Below are positions 8,916-12,780 of a stretch of DNA of 12,780 nt, one piece after another. Positions within the stretch are counted from its first letter, which is position 1, and each line of letters starts with the position of its first letter. The notes beneath the pieces were generated by a model, which saw nothing but the letters and a program-made list of their open reading frames with translations, made no database searches and was not told the origin of the DNA. Origin of the DNA: Tannerellaceae bacterium (lineage in GTDB: Bacteria; Bacteroidota; Bacteroidia; Bacteroidales; Tannerellaceae); NCBI GenBank assembly GCA_020860805.1, contig JAJBTP010000162.1:1-12780 (forward strand), in the 5' to 3' direction. Both the position numbers and the translations under genes were made by a program.

Positions 8916-10172
8916 TTAAATGTTCCAGGGAGAGCGCATCGGTTGATCAATTAACCGGTTGGCGGCTTCATCATTAATAAATTCAAGTTTTACCGGATCA
9001 AAATGTAATGTTCTGTTTAGACGCAGAGCAACCAATCCCATATTCACAATCGTTGCCGAACGGAATCCATTCTGATCATTTAGTGCAAACGGCTGGCGGG
9101 TCTTTACACATTCCACAAAGTCTGTCACCTGCGGCAGTGGTTCGGGATAATCGGCCAGTTTCTTTTCCCAGCCAGGAATATCGCAAACAAAGTTTTTATA
9201 TACATTTCCTTTTGGGCCGGAGATATAGGGTGTATCCGGATTACCATAATCGCTTCCCCATAATATAATCTGGCACCCATCTTCGTATGTATAGGTAATG
9301 GAACGCCACGTACCTACAGCATCCGGGTGTTGCTGAGGAGCATCCACTTCCACTTTAACCGGACTGGTATGGTCTTTTCCTAAAATATATTGTACAGGGT
9401 CAATGTAATGTTGTCCCATATCTCCCAATCCTCCTCCGTCATAATCCCAGTAACCACGGAAAGTTCCATGTGTACGGTGACGGTTGTACGGCTTATAGGC
9501 TGCCGGACCTAACCACATATCATAATCTAACTCAGCCGGTACCTGTTGAGGTTCCAGATCTTCTCTGCCCACCCAATAGAATTTCCAGTCAAAGCCTGTA
9601 TGTTTACTGATAGTTACTTTTAAGGGCCATCCTAACATACCACTTTGAACCAGTTTTTTCAATGGTTTAACAGGGGTGCCTAATCCATAGAATGGGTCGG
9701 CAAAACGGAACCATGTATTCAGACGGAACATGCGTCCGTATTGCTGAACAGCTTCCATAACCCGTTTACCTTCTCCAATGGTACGGGTCATAGGCTTTTC
9801 ACACCAGATATCTTTGCCTGCTTTAGCTGCTTCGACCGACATAATACCATGCCAGTGAGGTGGAGTAGCAATATGCACAATATCTACGTTCGGGTCTAAA
9901 ATCAGATCCCGAAAATCATGATAAGCAGCTATATTGCCCTGAACCAGTCTTTTCCCTAATTCCAGATGTTTTTTGTCTACATCACAGACGGCGACTAAAC
10001 GGGTACTAGCATAATCTACATGCCCTCTACCCATACTTCCTGTTCCAATAATACCTTTTGTTAGTTGATCGCTTGGTGCAATGAAACCATTGCCTAATAC
10101 GTGTCGCGGTACGATAGAAAAGAGTGCGACTCCTCCCAGGGTTTTCAGGAAGCCTCTCCTGTTAGTTTTCAT
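8916..10172 (-). CDS. Tat-exported Gfo/Idh/MocA-family oxidoreductase
   Basis: A 418-residue NAD(P)-dependent sugar oxidoreductase. The N-terminus is a twin-arginine signal (NRRGFLK at residues 4-10, then a hydrophobic stretch to about 21), so it is exported folded, probably with cofactor bound. Seen: a Rossmann GxGxxG motif (G43-T-G45-S-M-G48); an acidic residue at the end of the second strand (CDVD, 63-66); the family's E125-K126-P127 motif with its conserved Lys; and a GDMGQH motif at 250-255 whose Asp and His match the usual catalytic region. It is the first gene of the minus-strand operon with the DUF1080 gene. Homologous oxidoreductases paired with DUF1080 proteins in Bacteroides oxidise sugars at C3, and that role is inferred here. 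It is probably not GH109 (Tat-exported, same fold), because the YPTHGLGP-type motif I associate with that family is absent. Confidence 0.93.
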   Translation of the reverse strand: MKTNRRGFLKTLGGVALFSIVPRHVLGNGFIAPSDQLTKGIIGTGSMGRGHVDYASTRLVAVCDVDKKHLELGKRLVQGNIAAYHDFRDLILDPNVDIVHIATPPHWHGIMSVEAAKAGKDIWCEKPMTRTIGEGKRVMEAVQQYGRMFRLNTWFRFADPFYGLGTPVKPLKKLVQSGMLGWPLKVTISKHTGFDWKFYWVGREDLEPQQVPAELDYDMWLGPAAYKPYNRHRTHGTFRGYWDYDGGGLGDMGQHYIDPVQYILGKDHTSPVKVEVDAPQQHPDAVGTWRSITYTYEDGCQIILWGSDYGNPDTPYISGPKGNVYKNFVCDIPGWEKKLADYPEPLPQVTDFVECVKTRQPFALNDQNGFRSATIVNMGLVALRLNRTLHFDPVKLEFINDEAANRLIDQPMRSPWNI

Positions 10173-10348
10173 GATGCGAATTAAATTTAGATTTATAAAA
10201 GTAGCATTTATTCAAGTGGATAAAAGTATATAAATAATTGATAAATACAGATATTTAGCTGGACAGGATTAACCAGAACAAACATCATTTAACGACTGTT
10301 ATAGTTTTAGCTATCTTATTAAAAGGTGGTAAGTTATATTTTTCCGTC

Positions 10349-10384
10349 TTTTGAATAAAAAGTCAGAAATATTGCATAGCTTTG
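10349..10384 (+). promoter_or_regulatory. Bacteroides-type promoter for the slyD-like gene
   Basis: TTTTG at 10349-10353 and TAGCTTTG at 10377-10384 match the Bacteroidetes -33 (TTTG) and -7 (TAnnTTTG) elements. The 23-bp gap is at the long end of the usual range. Transcription would start near 10390, leaving a leader of about 30 nt. The rest of 10173-10418 is A/T-rich. I found no convincing matching promoter for the divergent oxidoreductase gene: the best minus-strand candidate, GATGTTTG near 10282-10289, does not fit the first position. Confidence 0.6.
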
Positions 10385-10418
10385 TACGCATTTATTTTGA
10401 ATATATAAATTAAAACAC

Positions 10419-10979
10419 ATGAAAATTTCAGTAAATAAGTTCGTTTCCGTTACTTATGATTTAAATGTAGGTGAAGGTGAAGAACGTGAGTTAATGGAAA
10501 GAGCAACTCCGGAAAACTCTCTTAAATTCATTTTTGGAACCGGAATGATGCTTCCTGCTTTTGAAGATGCATTGAAAGGCCTGGAAGTTGGTGACAAATT
10601 TAATTTCTCACTTGCTCCTGCAGACGCTTATGGCGAATACAATGATACTCATTTGACGGAACTCCCTAAAAATATCTTTGAAGTAGAAGGTAAGTTTGAT
10701 GATGAAGTAATCAAAGAGGGGAATATTGTTCCGATGATGGATTCAAACGGAAACCGTTTACAGGGTTCTGTAATGGAAGTGAAAGATGATGTTGTTTTAA
10801 TGGATTTTAATCACCCATTAGCGGGAAAAACTCTTCATTTCAGTGGTGAAGTACTGGATGTACATGAACCTACTGCAGAAGAAATTGCTGCCATGAATTC
10901 AAGCTGTGGTTGCGGAGGTGACTGTGGTGACGGTTGTGGCGATGATTGTGGAGATAAAGGCTGCGGTTGCGGCTGCTAA
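10419..10979 (+). CDS. slyD: SlyD-like FKBP-type peptidyl-prolyl isomerase with Cys-rich tail
   Basis: A 186-residue cytoplasmic FKBP-type prolyl isomerase and folding helper of the SlyD group. Seen: the FKBP half, with VTYDLNVGEGEE near 11-22 and the FIFGTGMMLPAFEDALKGL block at 38-55; the IF (insert-in-flap) chaperone segment from about 70 to 130; the NHPLAGKTLHF motif at 131-141, typical of SlyD; and a C-terminal metal-binding tail. The tail has eight cysteines in 24 residues (C163, C165, C169, C173, C177, C182, C184, C186), spaced by Gly and Asp and without His, unlike the His-rich tail of E. coli SlyD. The family links metal binding to nickel handling, but for this tail that is inferred. 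It has its own promoter and terminator, so it appears to be a single-gene unit. Confidence 0.93.
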   Translation: MKISVNKFVSVTYDLNVGEGEERELMERATPENSLKFIFGTGMMLPAFEDALKGLEVGDKFNFSLAPADAYGEYNDTHLTELPKNIFEVEGKFDDEVIKEGNIVPMMDSNGNRLQGSVMEVKDDVVLMDFNHPLAGKTLHFSGEVLDVHEPTAEEIAAMNSSCGCGGDCGDGCGDDCGDKGCGCGC

Positions 10980-10990
10980 AATAAACCGAT

Positions 10991-11021
10991 AATTGACAAT
11001 TGACAGTGGACAATTGACAAT
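10991..11021 (+). repeat. ATTGACA-type tandem repeats, mirrored downstream
   Basis: The short unit acaattgaca occurs at 10996-11005 and again at 11010-11019, in a stretch made almost wholly of aattgaca-like units. An inverted near-copy (attttcaattgt) lies at 11120-11131, pairing with acaattgacaat at 11010-11021 at 11 of 12 positions. The two arms enclose the slyD terminator, and the right arm ends 6 bp before the aroC start codon. This could be a small intergenic repeat element, but its mobility is not shown. Confidence 0.55.
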
Positions 11022-11031
11022 CAAAAACAGG

Positions 11032-11079
11032 AAAGCGTAAATCCAAAATGTATAATATGTTTTAGGTTTACGCTTTTTT
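11032..11079 (+). terminator. Rho-independent terminator after the slyD-like gene
   Basis: The stem is aaagcgtaaatcc (11032-11044) pairing with ggtttacgcttt (11065-11076), with one bulged T, followed by a T run to 11079. It lies about 50 bp after the slyD stop and 58 bp before aroC, so aroC probably has its own promoter in 11080-11137. I see no clear TAnnTTTG there. Confidence 0.85.
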
Positions 11080-11137
11080 ATGTTTAGATTGTAATCTCCT
11101 CTGGTATTGTTAATTATCAATTTTCAATTGTAGAAAA

Positions 11138-12232
11138 GTGAATACGTTTGGTAATTTATTTCGACTGACTTCGTTCGGCGAATCACATGGTGCAGGAATT
11201 GGTGGGGTAATCGATGGTTGCCCGGCTGGAACTGAATTGGATATGGCTTTTATCCAGCAGGAGTTAGACCGTCGTAAACCGGGACAATCAAAACTGACTA
11301 CTCCCCGTAAGGAGAATGATGAAGTACAGTTTCTTTCTGGTGTATATGAAGGAAAAACTACCGGAACGCCTATTGGATTTATTATCTGGAATCAGAATCA
11401 ACACTCCTCTGATTATGATAATATAAAATCCGTATATCGGCCTTCCCATGCCGATTATACGTATCAGACTAAATATGGGCTTCGTGATCCCCGTGGTGGT
11501 GGTCGTTCTTCTGCCCGGGAAACAATTGCCCGTTGTGTAGCCGGAGCTATTGCCAAACTTGTTCTTAAACAATACGGAATTACTATTCAGGCCTATACCT
11601 CACAGGTTGGCTCTATCCGTCTGGAGGGTGATTATAATGCGTATGACTTAAGTCTCACAGAACAGAATCCGGTTCGCTGTCCGGATGCTTCCAAAGCCGA
11701 AGAAATGGCTTGTCTGATAGAAGAAGTAAAGTCAAAAGGAGATACTATCGGGGGAACTGTTTCGTGTGTTATCCAGGGAGTACCTGTAGGATTGGGTGAA
11801 CCGGCTTTTGGTAAACTGCACGCTGCATTAGGACATGCCATGCTAACTATCAATGCCGCTAAAGGCTTTGAATATGGTGATGGTTTCCATGCAGGTCTAT
11901 ACCGGGGTTCTGAACACAATGATATTTTTTTTAATGATAAGGGTTGCATTAGTACCCGTACGAATCACTCCGGAGGTATACAAGGTGGTATTTCCAACGG
12001 TCAGGATATCTATTTTAAAGTTGCCTTTAAATCAGTCGCAACAGTTTTGATGGAACAACCTACTGTAACAGTAGAAGGTAAAGAAACTGTCCTGAAAGCA
12101 AGAGGTCGTCATGACCCCTGTGTATTACCCCGGGCCGTACCCATCGTAGAGGCAATGGCTGCTATGACCATTCTGGATTATTATCTTTTGAATCGGGCTT
12201 ATTATCTAAAGGGGAATAGTTCTGATATTTAG
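11138..12232 (+). CDS. aroC: Chorismate synthase
   Basis: A complete 364-residue enzyme that converts 5-enolpyruvylshikimate 3-phosphate to chorismate, the last common step of aromatic amino-acid synthesis, using reduced FMN. All family signatures are seen: SFGESHG at residues 12-18; GGGRSSARE at 120-128 for phosphate/flavin binding; and RGRHDPCVLPRAVPIVEAM from 322. Length is typical. The start is GTG: the codon sits exactly before the conserved N-T-F-G-N-L-F-R-L-T-S-F-G-E-S-H opening, and no ATG is available nearby. It stands alone after the slyD terminator and converges with rlmH. It ends in TAG, which shows that TAG acts as a stop in this genome. Confidence 0.97.
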   Translation: MNTFGNLFRLTSFGESHGAGIGGVIDGCPAGTELDMAFIQQELDRRKPGQSKLTTPRKENDEVQFLSGVYEGKTTGTPIGFIIWNQNQHSSDYDNIKSVYRPSHADYTYQTKYGLRDPRGGGRSSARETIARCVAGAIAKLVLKQYGITIQAYTSQVGSIRLEGDYNAYDLSLTEQNPVRCPDASKAEEMACLIEEVKSKGDTIGGTVSCVIQGVPVGLGEPAFGKLHAALGHAMLTINAAKGFEYGDGFHAGLYRGSEHNDIFFNDKGCISTRTNHSGGIQGGISNGQDIYFKVAFKSVATVLMEQPTVTVEGKETVLKARGRHDPCVLPRAVPIVEAMAAMTILDYYLLNRAYYLKGNSSDI

Positions 12233-12306
12233 TTGATTATTACTGTGATAAGTGTGTTTTCAAATCTTCCGGCCTATACTGACTTTAAATCCGGAGCAGG
12301 TAATTA

Positions 12307-12780
12307 TTACTCATGATGATACGGTTCATTATTTAGTATAGTCATTGCCCGGTAAAGTTGCTCTGTAAATATCAGCCGGATCATCTGGTGAGAAAATGTC
12401 ATCTTACTCAATGATATTTTCTCTGAAGCAGACTTATATACAGCCTCACTAAATCCATAGGGACCCCCGATAACAAATACAAGCCTTTTCGAAACTGTGT
12501 GCATTTTCTTTTCCAGATAAGTAGCAAATTGCACAGAACTAAACTCTTTCCCTTTTTCGTCTAATAAAACGCAATAATCTCCCGGCTGAAGATATTTAAG
12601 GATTAATTCACCCTCTTTTTCCTTTTGTTGAGGTGTGGACAAGTTTTTTGTGTTTTTGATATCTGGTATCACTTCCATTTCATAAGGAATATAATGAACT
12701 AATCGTTTCTGATACTCCTGGATGGCGTCACTAAAGTAGCTTGCATCTGTTTTTCCTATAACTAATAAACTTATCTTCAT
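12307..12780 (-). CDS. rlmH: 23S rRNA (pseudouridine-1915-N3)-methyltransferase
   Basis: A 157-residue SPOUT-class methyltransferase that methylates the pseudouridine at 23S rRNA position 1915 on assembled ribosomes, using S-adenosylmethionine. Seen: the MKISLLVIGKT opening strand; LLDEKGKEFSS near 72-82; the SAM-binding knot loop GGPYGF at 105-110; and the C-terminal SHQMIRLIFTEQLYRAMTIL...PYHHE, which is characteristic and complete. The start codon is the last three bases of the window, and length and opening match the family, so the gene is intact although its upstream region is not visible. The 74 bp shared with the convergent aroC end hold only a weak 6-bp CCGG-centred hairpin and no clear terminator. 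Confidence 0.97.
   Translation of the reverse strand: MKISLLVIGKTDASYFSDAIQEYQKRLVHYIPYEMEVIPDIKNTKNLSTPQQKEKEGELILKYLQPGDYCVLLDEKGKEFSSVQFATYLEKKMHTVSKRLVFVIGGPYGFSEAVYKSASEKISLSKMTFSHQMIRLIFTEQLYRAMTILNNEPYHHE

Noticed and set aside
8906..8950. Upstream ATG at 8950 as the start of the HEAT-DUF1080 gene
   Set aside because: It overlaps the end of the oxidoreductase gene and would place 15 residues before a clear signal peptide. The ATG at 8905 fits better.
8916..10172. GH109 alpha-N-acetylgalactosaminidase
   Set aside because: It shares the Tat signal and Gfo/Idh fold, but I do not see the YPTHGLGP-type motif expected of GH109. General Gfo/Idh/MocA oxidoreductase is the safer call.
11086..11097. 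Short palindrome agatt-gt-aatct as an operator before aroC
   Set aside because: A 5-bp stem with a 2-nt loop in A/T-rich DNA is expected by chance, and no regulator context supports it.
12233..12306. Bidirectional terminator between aroC and rlmH
   Set aside because: Only a 6-bp CCGG-based stem with an 18-nt loop and no T-tract is present, which is too weak to annotate.

Overview
The window reads as chromosomal DNA of a gut-type Bacteroidales (Bacteroidota). The evidence is a SusC/SusD pair, A/T-rich translation starts without clear Shine-Dalgarno sequences, a promoter of the Bacteroides form (TTTG ... TAnnTTTG), moderate-to-low G+C, and a SlyD-type FKBP with a cysteine-rich tail. A Parabacteroides-like genus is my guess, not something shown. 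No tRNA, rRNA, CRISPR array, transposase or phage gene was seen.

Layout: (1) 54-5317, plus strand: a SusC-type TonB-dependent outer-membrane transporter with an N-terminal STN signalling domain, then its SusD-type surface lipoprotein. A strong terminator hairpin closes this unit, so it carries no enzyme of its own inside the window. (2) 5471-10172, minus strand, convergent with susCD: a Tat-exported Gfo/Idh/MocA oxidoreductase, followed 10 bp later by an exported protein with a long HEAT-like helical-repeat region and a C-terminal DUF1080 (PF06439, 3-keto-disaccharide hydrolase) domain, followed by a second DUF1080 domain. (3) 10419-12780: housekeeping genes, slyD-like FKBP (+), aroC (+, GTG start) and rlmH (-).

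The most important observation is that the second DUF1080 domain is in the same reading frame as the HEAT-DUF1080 gene and is separated from it by a single TAG codon at 6005-6007. That codon sits where the first DUF1080 domain has its tryptophan (TGG). The locus therefore looks like one HEAT-DUF1080-DUF1080 gene of 1144 codons split by a TGG-to-TAG change, either a real nonsense mutation or a sequence error. aroC in the same window ends in TAG, which argues against general reassignment of that codon.

Functional reading (inference): SusC/SusD would import a glycan or glycoside across the outer membrane. In the periplasm the Tat-exported oxidoreductase would oxidise a sugar to a 3-keto form, and DUF1080 domains would cleave the 3-keto-glycoside, as in the oxidation-elimination route reported for gut Bacteroides. 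The HEAT region may act as a scaffold. The substrate cannot be told from the sequence, and no regulator is visible; the STN domain suggests a sigma/anti-sigma pair upstream of the window.
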